A DNA stretch of 64,000 nt. Source: JAUPVS01 sp037139495 (GTDB lineage: Bacteria > Patescibacteriota > Saccharimonadia > Saccharimonadales > JAUPVS01). Under the pieces are notes generated by a model. It made no database searches, had not been told where the DNA came from, and saw only the letters and a list, made by a program, of their open reading frames with translations. The DNA lies in NCBI GenBank assembly GCA_037139495.1, contig JBAXGG010000001.1, positions 1 through 64,000 of the forward strand, given 5' to 3'. Positions 8,149-16,887 of the stretch are shown piece by piece (position 1 is the stretch's first letter; every line of letters starts with the position of its first letter). Made by a program: the position numbers and the translations under genes.

Positions 8149-9444
8149 ATGAGTTTTACTAAGCTGACAATTCGTGATGTTGATCTGAAAGACAAGCTGG
8201 TACTGCTTAGAACAGACTTTAATGTGCCAATTAGAGCTGATGGCAAAATAGCCGACGATTTTCGTATTCGCCAATCTATTCCAACCATTCAATACTTGGT
8301 CAAAGAAGGCTGCAAAGTAGTAATTGTTTCTCATATGGGTCGCCCAAAAAGTAAGCGTGATAAACATCTGAGCCTCCGACCCGTCGCTCATCATCTTAAG
8401 CAGTTGCTCGGTCAGCCAATAGCTTTCGCCGAAGATTGTATCGGCCCAATCGCCGAAAAAGCTGCTGCTAAGCTAGGTGTTGGGGATGTACTACTACTAG
8501 AAAACCTCCGTTTTCACCCAGAAGAAGAAGCCAACGATAAACTTTTTGCTCAAGCACTGGGCCGACTGGGCAAAGTCTTTGTTGAGGATGGTTTTGGTGT
8601 TGTACACCGGGCTCATGCTTCCACAGAAGGCGTTACTCATTTCTTGCCGAGTGTGGCTGGACTATTGTTAGAAAAAGAGGTCACTACCCTGGACGGTGTT
8701 ATGAGCGAACCAAAACGGCCGTTAATGACTATTATCGGTGGCGCCAAGATTGCAGATAAGATCACCGTCATCAAGTGTTTTATTGAGGTTGCCGATTTTG
8801 TGGTAATTGGCGGCGCTATGGCTAATACCTTTTTGCTAGCTCAAGGTGTTGATACCGGTAAAAGTATCACCGAACCAGACGAAATTCCGCTCGCCAAGGA
8901 GCTCATGGAACTGGCTCGGGCTAAAGCTGCCAAAGGCTCATTTGTGTTTTATATCCCTCAAGACGGCGTGGTTGCTACTTCAATAGATAAACGTGCTCAT
9001 ACTCGGATTGTGGATTGGCAGGCTCATATTATTGCTGACGTCGAAAACTACCCTAAGCGTCCGCCTCGCGAGGCAAGCAAAATTAAATCCAACGAACTTA
9101 TCTTGGATATCGGGCCGTTCTCGGGTGCCTTTATAGCCGGTGGTATGCAGCTGGCCAGCACAGTTGTTTGGAACGGCGCACTCGGCGTTACTGAAGTCAG
9201 CCCACTAGGCGGTCTCGGTCCAGTCGGTCCTTTTTCTCATGGTACCGAGCTAGTAGTTGAAGCTATGCTAGGTCAGTTTGGTCATCGCCCCTATAGCATT
9301 GTTGGTGGTGGTGATACTGTCAGCTACGTCGAGAGTCGCAAGCTAACAGATAGCTTTAACCATGTTTCCACTGGGGGTGGCGCAAGCTTAGAGCTTATGA
9401 GTGGCAAAAAACTACCTGGCATTGAGGCCTTAAAGAATAAATAA
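8149..9444 (+). CDS. pgk: Phosphoglycerate kinase
   Basis: At 431 residues it is longer than the usual 390-400. Motifs include RTDFNVPI, SHMGRPK, the loop LLENLRFHPEEE, GGAKIADKI and the nucleotide-loop region VVWNGALGV. VGGGDTVSYVE also matches. It transfers phosphate from 1,3-bisphosphoglycerate to ADP. The extra length lies mainly between about residues 235 and 330. The gene is 13 bases after pyk and is likely cotranscribed. GGGGTGGG before the ATG is a weak ribosome site. Confidence 0.96.
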   Translation: MSFTKLTIRDVDLKDKLVLLRTDFNVPIRADGKIADDFRIRQSIPTIQYLVKEGCKVVIVSHMGRPKSKRDKHLSLRPVAHHLKQLLGQPIAFAEDCIGPIAEKAAAKLGVGDVLLLENLRFHPEEEANDKLFAQALGRLGKVFVEDGFGVVHRAHASTEGVTHFLPSVAGLLLEKEVTTLDGVMSEPKRPLMTIIGGAKIADKITVIKCFIEVADFVVIGGAMANTFLLAQGVDTGKSITEPDEIPLAKELMELARAKAAKGSFVFYIPQDGVVATSIDKRAHTRIVDWQAHIIADVENYPKRPPREASKIKSNELILDIGPFSGAFIAGGMQLASTVVWNGALGVTEVSPLGGLGPVGPFSHGTELVVEAMLGQFGHRPYSIVGGGDTVSYVESRKLTDSFNHVSTGGGASLELMSGKKLPGIEALKNK

Positions 9445-9467
9445 GGTACAATTTAAGCATAAACATT

Positions 9468-10259
9468 ATGAATGACAAGCGAACCCTAATAGTCGGAAAC
9501 TGGAAGATGAACCTGAATGTCAGCCAGGCTAGCTTGCTGCTGCACCGTTTGCAGGAGCGCATCCGGATCAGTAATGACATCGAGGTAGTTTTAGCGCCAA
9601 GCATGTTAGTTTTGCAGCCATTGTCGATTCGCTTGGATCGCCGTAAGTTTCGTCTGGCCGCTCAGAATGCTCTTGATAAAGACGAGGGCGCTTACACTGG
9701 CGAGGTTTCCTTTGCTATGCTGCGGGAATTAGTCCATTACGTAATTATTGGACATTCCGAACGACGAATTTACTTTAACGAAACCCTACCGATTATCTGT
9801 AATAAAGTTGCCGCCTGCGTTCGCAATGAAATCACACCTATATTATGTGTTGGCGAAACCAAAGAAGAACGTAAGAATGGCGAGACTAAACAAGTCTTGC
9901 ATGACCAAGTGAGTACAGCCTTGGCTGACTTAACAGCTCGAGAAGTTCAGGATATCGTGATTGCTTATGAGCCAGTTTGGGCTATCAGTACTTTTGGGGG
10001 CATTTTGGCTAAACCTCATGAAATTCAGGTAGAAATGGCTTACATCAGGGACCAAGTTAAGCTATTGTACGGGCCCAAAGCCGCCAAGAGCGTTAGGATT
10101 TTGTACGGCGGTAGCGTTGATGATCAAATAGCGCCCGGCTATTTGGCGATTCCTGGTTGCGACGGTGTTTTAGTTGGCGGTGCCAGCATCAATTATCACA
10201 AATTTTCCGGTATCACCGATGCCGCTTACCGTTTAAATCGTACGCCTGAATCATTATAA
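9468..10259 (+). CDS. tpiA: Triosephosphate isomerase with altered loop 6
   Basis: The 263-residue TIM barrel interconverts dihydroxyacetone phosphate and glyceraldehyde 3-phosphate. The three catalytic residues are in place: Lys in GNWKMN, His in IIGHSERR and Glu in AYEPVWAI. The flexible lid that normally reads AIGTGKTA is replaced by AISTFGGILAKP, so phosphate gripping may differ. YGGSVDDQIAP and the VGGAS phosphate loop are normal. A TACAAT element (9447-9452) suggests its own start site with a leader of about 9 bases. Confidence 0.95.
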   Translation: MNDKRTLIVGNWKMNLNVSQASLLLHRLQERIRISNDIEVVLAPSMLVLQPLSIRLDRRKFRLAAQNALDKDEGAYTGEVSFAMLRELVHYVIIGHSERRIYFNETLPIICNKVAACVRNEITPILCVGETKEERKNGETKQVLHDQVSTALADLTAREVQDIVIAYEPVWAISTFGGILAKPHEIQVEMAYIRDQVKLLYGPKAAKSVRILYGGSVDDQIAPGYLAIPGCDGVLVGGASINYHKFSGITDAAYRLNRTPESL

Positions 10260-10289
10260 ATTACCACAGACAGCCTGGGCTCCCGCTGG

Positions 10290-10295
10290 TATAAT
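10290..10295 (+). promoter_or_regulatory. -10 element, leaderless start for pcrA
   Basis: TATAAT ends 6 bases before the GTG start codon at 10302. Transcription would begin at or next to the start codon, and no Shine-Dalgarno is present. Confidence 0.6.
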
Positions 10296-10301
10296 AATTA
10301 T

Positions 10302-12464
10302 GTGTTAGAAGACGTACTGTTAGGGTTAAATCCAGAGCAACAAAAGGCCGTTCAAACAACCGAAGGGCCTCTATTAATATTGGCTGGGGCGGGAAGTGGG
10401 AAAACCAAAACCTTAACCCACCGTATTGCCTATATTATTGCTACTAATAAAGCCACACCCTTCAATATTCTCTCGGTAACTTTTACCAACAAAGCGGCTG
10501 GCGAAATGCGCGAAAGAGTTGCGCATTTGCTTGGTGCCCGCGCTGACGACCGTACCTTCATGCCCTACATGGGTACCTTCCACAGTATTTGCGTCCGATT
10601 ATTGCGACAAGATGGCGAAGCCATCAATATCCCCCGAAACTTTGTTATTTTTGATGAAGGCGATCGCCAGTCGACCGTTAAGCGAATCACCAAACAACTG
10701 CACATCGACGAGAAAGCCTTCCCGCCGCGCGTTATCGGAAGTTTAATCAGTAGTGCTAAAAATGAGCTGTTAACTCCGCAACAGTACGCCGGCACCGCCA
10801 ATAGCCCAGCCCAAAAAGTAGCCGCTCAAGTCTTTCCGATGTACCAATCGGAGCTACGTAATGCCATGGCGCTGGACTTTGACGATCTAATTAGCCGCAC
10901 CGTGTCCCTCATGGAAACGCAGCCCGAAGTGCGTAAAAAATGGCAGCAACAGTTTAAATATGTAATGATCGACGAATACCAGGACACCAACGCCGCTCAA
11001 TACAAATTAATTAAGTTGTTAACTAACGAAAATAATAACGTTGCTGTAGTTGGAGATGATTTTCAATCGATTTATTCGTGGAGGGGTGCCGATTTTCGTA
11101 ACATTCTGAACTTCGAGAAGGACTACAAAAACTGCACAGTTGTTAAGCTCGAGCAAAATTATCGAAGCACCAAAGCCATCCTAGACGCCGCCCAAGCCGT
11201 GATCATGCATAACCAGCAACGTTCCGACAAAAAGCTTTGGACCGATGCTGGCAATGGTGCACCGGTGCAGATTGTACCAGTTGGTAGTGAGCGGGCCGAG
11301 GGCGAAGCCATCGTTCGCCGGATTCGGACAATGACCGATATTAAAGTTCGTGACTATCGTGACTTCGCTATTTTATACCGTACCAATGCCCAGAGCCGTT
11401 CAATCGAGGAGACTTTTATTCACTACGGTATCCCATACCGGATTGTCGGTGGTCAACGTTTTTATGACCGCAAAGAAATCAAAGATATCGTCGCCTACCT
11501 GCGTCTTATTTATCAGCCCGAAGACCGAGCCAGCTTTGATCGAATTGTTAATGTGCCAACGCGCGGCATCGGCGCCAAGTCATTACAGAACTTCCAGGAA
11601 TGGCAGGCTCAAAACGGGTTAAATCTAGAGCAGGCTTTACAGGAAGTCACGACCTGCAATACCCTAACCGCTAAAGCCCGCCAAGGCTTGAGCGAGCTTG
11701 CGGACATTATTCAAGCTGCCCGCAATTTAATGGAAGCAACACCACTGCCAGCTTTACTTGATTCGCTGACTCGACGCCTAGATTACATGAGCTTTTTAAG
11801 TGACGGGACGCCCCAGGGCGAATCGCGTCAGGAAAACGTTAAAGAACTTTTGAGTGTCGCCCAGTCTTATCAAGAAGTTGGCCTGGCTGGATTTTTAGAG
11901 GAAGTCTCCTTAATTAGCGACCTAGATAGCTGGGAGAGTAATGGTAACGCCGTTACTTTGATGACCTTACATGCTGCCAAAGGCCTGGAATTCCCAGTTG
12001 TCTTTATGACTGGCCTGGAGGAAACCATTTTTCCGCACTCCCGAGCGCTTTATGATCAGTCGGAGATGGAAGAGGAGCGACGTCTCTGCTACGTTGGTAT
12101 GACTCGGGCCAGGGAAGAGCTGTTCTTAACCTACGCCAGTAGTCGCTTATTGTACGGTGGTATGCAGCACAATCCGCCTAGCCGTTTTTTGAGTGAAATC
12201 GATGGCAAAGTCCAAACTGCGCCAGCCAGTAGTGGTTTCAGCCGACCAAACCCTTTTGCAAATGACGGCGAAACCCAATACACAATTGTAGATGACGAGC
12301 CTCAATATATACCCGAACTTAACGAAGGTGACAATGTTAAACACAGCGTCTTTGGTCTTGGTACAGTGCTAGAAATGGACGGCGAAAACGCTACCATCTA
12401 CTTCAAAGGTAAAGGCACTAAAAAACTTAACGTGGCCTTTGCGCCACTTGAAAAAGTAGAATGA
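10302..12464 (+). CDS. pcrA: UvrD/PcrA-type superfamily 1 DNA helicase
   Basis: The 720-residue protein is a 3'-5' DNA helicase of the UvrD/PcrA/Rep group used in repair and replication restart. Visible motifs are Q/Walker A (LNPEQQKAV, AGAGSGKTKTL), motif Ia (TFTNKAAGEMRERV) and motif II (MIDEYQDTN). Motif III (VGDDFQSIYSWRGAD), motif IV (LEQNYRS), motif V (TLHAAKGLEFPVVF) and motif VI (ERRLCYVGMTRARE) follow. The C-terminus has the PcrA-like small beta domain (DNVKHSVFGLGTV). It begins with GTG and overlaps the next gene by 4 bases. The symbol pcrA rather than uvrD rests on overall pattern only. Confidence 0.95.
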   Translation: MLEDVLLGLNPEQQKAVQTTEGPLLILAGAGSGKTKTLTHRIAYIIATNKATPFNILSVTFTNKAAGEMRERVAHLLGARADDRTFMPYMGTFHSICVRLLRQDGEAINIPRNFVIFDEGDRQSTVKRITKQLHIDEKAFPPRVIGSLISSAKNELLTPQQYAGTANSPAQKVAAQVFPMYQSELRNAMALDFDDLISRTVSLMETQPEVRKKWQQQFKYVMIDEYQDTNAAQYKLIKLLTNENNNVAVVGDDFQSIYSWRGADFRNILNFEKDYKNCTVVKLEQNYRSTKAILDAAQAVIMHNQQRSDKKLWTDAGNGAPVQIVPVGSERAEGEAIVRRIRTMTDIKVRDYRDFAILYRTNAQSRSIEETFIHYGIPYRIVGGQRFYDRKEIKDIVAYLRLIYQPEDRASFDRIVNVPTRGIGAKSLQNFQEWQAQNGLNLEQALQEVTTCNTLTAKARQGLSELADIIQAARNLMEATPLPALLDSLTRRLDYMSFLSDGTPQGESRQENVKELLSVAQSYQEVGLAGFLEEVSLISDLDSWESNGNAVTLMTLHAAKGLEFPVVFMTGLEETIFPHSRALYDQSEMEEERRLCYVGMTRAREELFLTYASSRLLYGGMQHNPPSRFLSEIDGKVQTAPASSGFSRPNPFANDGETQYTIVDDEPQYIPELNEGDNVKHSVFGLGTVLEMDGENATIYFKGKGTKKLNVAFAPLEKVE

Positions 12465-12922
12465 AAAGTCTCGGTACATTAACTTTTTGGCTAGTTTATC
12501 CGGCGCTATGGATCTATTTAAAAATTGGCAGCCGGACGAGGGTTTTAGTTATTGTTGACGATTCAGTACTAGTTTTAAAAAGCTGGTTAGGCCCGGGCCA
12601 GTGGGGCTTGCCAGGCGGAGGTCTACATCGGGGTGAAGAACCGGCTGTTGGCGCTAGCCGTGAACTACAGGAGGAGACCGGAATAAAAGTCTCGCCTGAA
12701 GATTTGAAGTATCTCTATGAAGGGCAGGCAAATATAAAAGGGCTAAGGTTTAGGTACTCTTGTTATTACCTGGTACTTACCAAACGCCCAAATATTAAAA
12801 AGCAAGCTCTGGAAATAGCTAAAGTAGCCTGGCTACCCCTGAAATCAGTTAGCCTGGTTAGCGCTAATGCAGAAACTTACCAAGCCGCCCAGACTTTGTT
12901 GAAACAGCCAAATTTGCTATAA
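12461..12922 (+). CDS. Nudix hydrolase
   Basis: The 153-residue protein carries a full Nudix box at about residues 48-71 (GGGLHRGEEPAVGASRELQEETGI), binding the metal through REXXEE. It would hydrolyse a nucleoside diphosphate linked to another group, but the substrate cannot be read from sequence. A hydrophobic N-terminal segment (LTFWLVYPALWIYLKI) is unusual for a soluble Nudix enzyme and may tether it to the membrane. Its ATG overlaps the helicase stop, so translation is coupled. Confidence 0.88.
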   Translation: MKSLGTLTFWLVYPALWIYLKIGSRTRVLVIVDDSVLVLKSWLGPGQWGLPGGGLHRGEEPAVGASRELQEETGIKVSPEDLKYLYEGQANIKGLRFRYSCYYLVLTKRPNIKKQALEIAKVAWLPLKSVSLVSANAETYQAAQTLLKQPNLL

Positions 12923-12977
12923 TTAGAGAAGCTATTTTTTGGTGAAGTGACCTGATTACGATTTATAGCTACAATCT

Positions 12978-14210
12978 ATGACAGTGAAAAAACGTTTTTC
13001 TAACCCATCTAAAACTCCGCACCAAGCGAGGATACACCGACTAAAGAACCATCCCTTTGTCGTCCCTGTAGCAACTTTTTTGGTGCTTTTTATTTTTACC
13101 ATGCTAGGTTTTATTTTTTTGGGAGGCAGCACTGTTGGCCCCAGTGATAGCCACATTGTTCATTTATACATAGATGGTAAACAGCAAATACTGCCAAGTC
13201 GGGCATCTACCGTTGGAGACTTGCTAAACCGTGCTCAGGTACAGGTTGGCGAGCATGATGTTGTCGAGCCGTCTCGAGATGCCGAAATTACCGATGACAA
13301 CTTTAGTATCAACGTCTACCGTGCTCACGCCGTAACGATTGTTGATACTAGTGACGCTGGCAAGAAAACTTCGCTGGCAACTTACACCGCCCAGCAAAGC
13401 CCGACCTCGATAGTTAAACAGGCCGGTATCCAGTTATTACCTGAAGATACGGCAGTTCTGGCCCCCTCCGATAACGTTCTCCGGGACGGAATAATCAGCC
13501 AGAAGGTTGTGGTAGACCGAGCCACGCCGGTAAAACTAAACTTGTACGGCGTAACTTATGATGTCCGTACTCATGCTAACACTGTCGAAGAGTTAATGAA
13601 GGAGCGTAGCATTAAATACGACGCTGCTTCGGTTTCTCCCGCTTTAGCCACGCCTATAAAAACCAACGACGCTATATTTGTAACTAATCCGGGTAAGAAA
13701 ATCGCCACCACTGAGGAGATTATAGTCGCTGGACAGATTACTGTTAACGACCCGAACCTCGCTTTAGGACAAACTAAAGTTCAGAGTGAGGGCGTCGATG
13801 GTAAGAGAGTGGTCGTCTATGAGGTTGCTGCCGATGGCACTCAAAAAGCACTGCAAACAGTCATAGTGATTGAACCGGTAGCAAAAGTTATAGCCAAAGG
13901 CTCTAAGGTTGTTGCAAACCGAATCGGTGGCGATAAAGGATCTATCTTAACTGCTGCCGGTGTACCAGCTGGTCAACAAGCCGCCGCTGACTTTGTTATA
14001 TCGCGTGAATCTGGTTGGAACTTGGCCGCCCATAACAGCGGCGGTTGCTTAGGCCTCGGCCAAGCTTGCCCAGGTAGTAAACTGGTTAATGCCTGTCCTA
14101 ACTGGGACACCGATGCCACCTGTCAGGTTCGCTTCTTTAGCGGTTACTCTAGCCGTTACGGTGGTTGGCAAGGCGCCCAAGAGTTCTGGTTGTTACACGG
14201 TTGGTGGTAG
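12978..14210 (+). CDS. YabE/Rpf-like wall protein: DUF348, G5 and lysozyme-like domains
   Basis: The 410-residue protein has a basic N-terminus and one membrane helix (about 33-53). Three DUF348-type ubiquitin-like repeats follow (about 58-240), then a G5 domain (about 240-310), then a lysozyme-like C-terminal domain (about 330-410; ISRESGWNLAAHNSGGCLGLGQ, with a likely catalytic Glu and two Cys pairs). The architecture matches resuscitation-promoting-factor and YabE proteins, which cleave or bind peptidoglycan. TGCTATAAT (about 12917-12925) offers a promoter. A TACAAT only 2 bases before the ATG could serve a leaderless GTG start at 12984, so the start is uncertain by two codons. Confidence 0.87.
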   Translation: MTVKKRFSNPSKTPHQARIHRLKNHPFVVPVATFLVLFIFTMLGFIFLGGSTVGPSDSHIVHLYIDGKQQILPSRASTVGDLLNRAQVQVGEHDVVEPSRDAEITDDNFSINVYRAHAVTIVDTSDAGKKTSLATYTAQQSPTSIVKQAGIQLLPEDTAVLAPSDNVLRDGIISQKVVVDRATPVKLNLYGVTYDVRTHANTVEELMKERSIKYDAASVSPALATPIKTNDAIFVTNPGKKIATTEEIIVAGQITVNDPNLALGQTKVQSEGVDGKRVVVYEVAADGTQKALQTVIVIEPVAKVIAKGSKVVANRIGGDKGSILTAAGVPAGQQAAADFVISRESGWNLAAHNSGGCLGLGQACPGSKLVNACPNWDTDATCQVRFFSGYSSRYGGWQGAQEFWLLHGWW

Positions 14211-14245
14211 GGTTCCGTTTGGAGCTTCTCTGATAGAATAATTTA

Positions 14246-15028
14246 ATGACTGAACTACCTTTTGCTAAGAAGTCTTTGGGCCAGCACTGGCTCAATGACC
14301 AGGCTACATTAGAAGATATTTGTGATAGTGCCGCTTTAACTGGTGATGACACGGTTCTAGAAATCGGGCCGGGGCCGGGAAGCCTAACCAAGCTATTGGT
14401 TCAAGAAGTCCAAAAAGTCGTGGCCGTTGAGTTTGACGAACGCCTTGCTCGCGATTTAGCTTTGTATGTACCGGCTGTCAACCTAGAAGTAGTTCATAGT
14501 GACATTCTTAAGTTCGACCTAACTACGCTGCCAAAAAACTATAAAGTCGTCGCCAACATACCTTATTATTTGACTAGTAATCTACTTAGGACTCTCAGCG
14601 AATCCAGTAACCCACCGCAAATGGTAATCCTGCTGATTCAAAAAGAGGTGGCTCAGCGCGTCGCTGCCGGGCCAGGCGATATGTCTTTGCTTAGTGTTAG
14701 CATCCAGCTTTATTACCAGGCGCAACTTGGCGCTAAAGTTCCGGCTGCCTTGTTCAGCCCACCGCCAAAAGTCGACTCGCAGGTTTTAATTTTAACCAAA
14801 CATGCTAAGCCACTATTTACTGATTACTCCCCCGAGAAGATTTTACCAGTGGTGAAGGCTGGTTTTTCGGCTCGCCGTAAAACTTTACTTAACTCCTTGA
14901 GCGGGGGGTTGAGGCTTGATAAACCAGCTACAATTGAATTACTCCAAAATGCCCAGATTGAACCCAGTAAACGCCCCCAGGAACTTAGCCTCGAGGATTG
15001 GCATCGTTTAGCCGTTGTTTATAAATAA
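14246..15028 (+). CDS. rsmA: 16S rRNA dimethyladenosine transferase
   Basis: The protein (260 residues) dimethylates two adjacent adenosines near the 3' end of 16S rRNA during small-subunit assembly. Motifs are KSLGQHWLND, the SAM-binding EIGPGPGSLTKLL, the acidic FDERLARDL and the catalytic NIPYYLTS. The C-terminal helical domain includes FSARRKTLLNSL. TAGAAT (14234-14239) ends 6 bases before the ATG, so the mRNA is probably leaderless. Confidence 0.96.
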   Translation: MTELPFAKKSLGQHWLNDQATLEDICDSAALTGDDTVLEIGPGPGSLTKLLVQEVQKVVAVEFDERLARDLALYVPAVNLEVVHSDILKFDLTTLPKNYKVVANIPYYLTSNLLRTLSESSNPPQMVILLIQKEVAQRVAAGPGDMSLLSVSIQLYYQAQLGAKVPAALFSPPPKVDSQVLILTKHAKPLFTDYSPEKILPVVKAGFSARRKTLLNSLSGGLRLDKPATIELLQNAQIEPSKRPQELSLEDWHRLAVVYK

Positions 15029-15045
15029 GCCCCCTGCCCCATTTG

Positions 15046-15079
15046 ATACTTGACGTGTTAAGTATTGGGCTGCTAGACT
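15046..15079 (+). promoter_or_regulatory. Promoter with overlapping palindrome, likely MarR operator
   Basis: TTGACG (15050-15055) and TAGACT (15074-15079) are 18 bases apart, with TGC before the -10. A 20-base near-palindrome (15046-15065), with perfect outer arms ATACTT and AAGTAT, covers the -35. The next gene encodes a MarR repressor, so autoregulation and drug-inducible control of the exporters is the natural inference. Confidence 0.6.
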
Positions 15080-15096
15080 AAGTTATATGAGGCCTC

Positions 15097-15561
15097 ATGC
15101 AGCCAACCAGTAAAATCAGTTTTTTAATCCAACACCTCGCCTTCTCACTTGGTCATACCAATGATCAGGTTTTACAGGAACAACTTGGTTTAGGGTTTTC
15201 ACAATTTAAGCTGATGATGGTGTTACAGAAGATGCCAAACATTCAGCAAAAACAAATTGCAAACACTCTTAATCAAACTGAAGCAAGTATCAGCCGGCAA
15301 ATCAAATTGCTACACGAAAAAAGTCTGCTACAGACCACAATAAGCCCCAAGAATCGACGCGAGCACATCACTACTCTAACCTCGAAAGGTGTTCGTTATA
15401 CTGAAGAAGCTCGACGAATATTGAATAACTACTATCAGCCGATGTTTGATCAGATGAACGATAAAGACCAAGAGCAGTTATTACATCATCTTGGTACTTT
15501 GCATGACTTTATCTGTCACGATAAAAAAACCGACATGTGCCAGAAATACATTAAAGATTAA
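15097..15561 (+). CDS. MarR-family transcriptional regulator
   Basis: This 154-residue protein has the MarR winged-helix layout. A recognition region reads KQIANTLNQTEASISRQIKLL, then a wing follows (SPKNRREHITTLTSKG), flanked by N- and C-terminal dimer helices. The C-terminus holds two Cys (FICHDKKTDMCQ) that could sense oxidants; this is speculation. It precedes two MFS exporters by 14 bases, so it probably represses this operon until a ligand binds. Confidence 0.9.
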   Translation: MQPTSKISFLIQHLAFSLGHTNDQVLQEQLGLGFSQFKLMMVLQKMPNIQQKQIANTLNQTEASISRQIKLLHEKSLLQTTISPKNRREHITTLTSKGVRYTEEARRILNNYYQPMFDQMNDKDQEQLLHHLGTLHDFICHDKKTDMCQKYIKD

Positions 15562-15575
15562 ACCCGGAGAAATGA

Positions 15576-16886
15576 ATGACCCTGACCAGCAAAAAGAACT
15601 TATCTAAAAAAGCCTTACCAATTGTAATTTTTACCGTCTTTCTTGATGTTTTAGGAGTCGGTATTTTGATTCCCATACTGCCCCAGCTAGTATTCAGAGT
15701 ATTCATACCAGCCGGCTTTACTTACGACCAAGCTCTCATTACTTTAGGCTGGCTAGTCGGTATCTATGCCTTGATGCAGTTCATTGCTACGCCTATACTT
15801 GGCCAATTGTCGGACCGTTACGGCCGGAAAAAGATCTTAGCTATTAGTCTGGGAGGGACGGCCATAGGCTATAGTTTGTTCGCTATAGCAATAATTACCA
15901 AAAACATTCCGTTACTATTTTTCTCGAGAGCGTTTGATGGCATCACTGGTGGAAATATTAGTGTAGCTAGAGCAGTGGTTGCCGACGTTACTAAGCCTAA
16001 AGATCGTACCAAAAACTTTGGATTAATCGGTGCTGCTTTTGGGATTGGGTTTGTAATGGGGCCATATATTGGTGCCCGCCTGGCCTCTCCAAGTGTTAGC
16101 TTCTTTGGGCTCTTTAATACGCCTCATTGGTTTAGCGCCTCAACGCCATTTTGGTTCGCGGCTATCCTGGCAGTAATCAATACGACGCTAGTTCTGTTTA
16201 TTTTGCCGGAGACCCACAAGCACATCAACCACAAACTCAAGATGGTTTGGACTAAGTCTTTGAGTAACATAAAACGAGCTGCTGCGTCACCTGGCCTTAG
16301 AATTGTATTTACTTCTGAGTTTTTGTTCTACGGCGGTTTTACATTCTTTACGACTTTCTTCCAGATCTTGCTAATCCAAAAACTGCATTTTACGCAAAGT
16401 AACGTTGGCGACTTCTTTGCTTACATTGGTATATGGATCGCCTTAACCCAAGGTGTATTAACGCCACTCCTGGCCAAGTACTTTAAAAACTACCAGATTC
16501 TGCGCTTTACCTTTTTTGGGATGGGCTTGGCTCTGTTTGCTCAGCTGCTGCCATCCAATGCGACCCAGTTGTTGTTTGCCGCTCCGTTAATTGCGATTTT
16601 CGTTGGGTTAACTATGGCAAACACCTCTGCTTTAATTAGCTTGTCGGCTGGAGCTGAGATGCAGGGAGAAATTCTTGGTATCGATGCCAGTGTACAGGCG
16701 CTGGCAACTGCCATACCGGCCATAATTAGCGGATACGTAGCAACAATGGGTGTTAATATGCCAGTAATTGTAGGTGCTGTTGTGGTGATGATCGGTGGAC
16801 TAATATTTGTTGGCTTCTACCGACCATCAAACCATCTTTTACATGAAAGCCCAGCCGAAGCTCTGGCAGAATCTAGAGCAGCCTAA
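15576..16886 (+). CDS. MFS transporter, TetA/DHA1-like
   Basis: The 436-residue protein has about 12 membrane helices. The motif A loop GQLSDRYGRKKIL follows TM2, and a DHA1-like motif C region lies in TM5 (GAAFGIGFVMGPYIGA). It likely exports small drugs or metabolites with proton exchange. It sits in an operon with the MarR gene, and a GGAGAAATG ribosome site overlaps the spacer. The second exporter starts one base after its stop. Confidence 0.9.
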   Translation: MTLTSKKNLSKKALPIVIFTVFLDVLGVGILIPILPQLVFRVFIPAGFTYDQALITLGWLVGIYALMQFIATPILGQLSDRYGRKKILAISLGGTAIGYSLFAIAIITKNIPLLFFSRAFDGITGGNISVARAVVADVTKPKDRTKNFGLIGAAFGIGFVMGPYIGARLASPSVSFFGLFNTPHWFSASTPFWFAAILAVINTTLVLFILPETHKHINHKLKMVWTKSLSNIKRAAASPGLRIVFTSEFLFYGGFTFFTTFFQILLIQKLHFTQSNVGDFFAYIGIWIALTQGVLTPLLAKYFKNYQILRFTFFGMGLALFAQLLPSNATQLLFAAPLIAIFVGLTMANTSALISLSAGAEMQGEILGIDASVQALATAIPAIISGYVATMGVNMPVIVGAVVVMIGGLIFVGFYRPSNHLLHESPAEALAESRAA

Positions 16887-16887
16887 A

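Noticed and set aside
16807..16887. 27-residue N-terminal extension of the DHA2 exporter
   Set aside because: It would overlap the preceding MFS gene by 80 bases. ATG 16888 directly follows that gene's stop.
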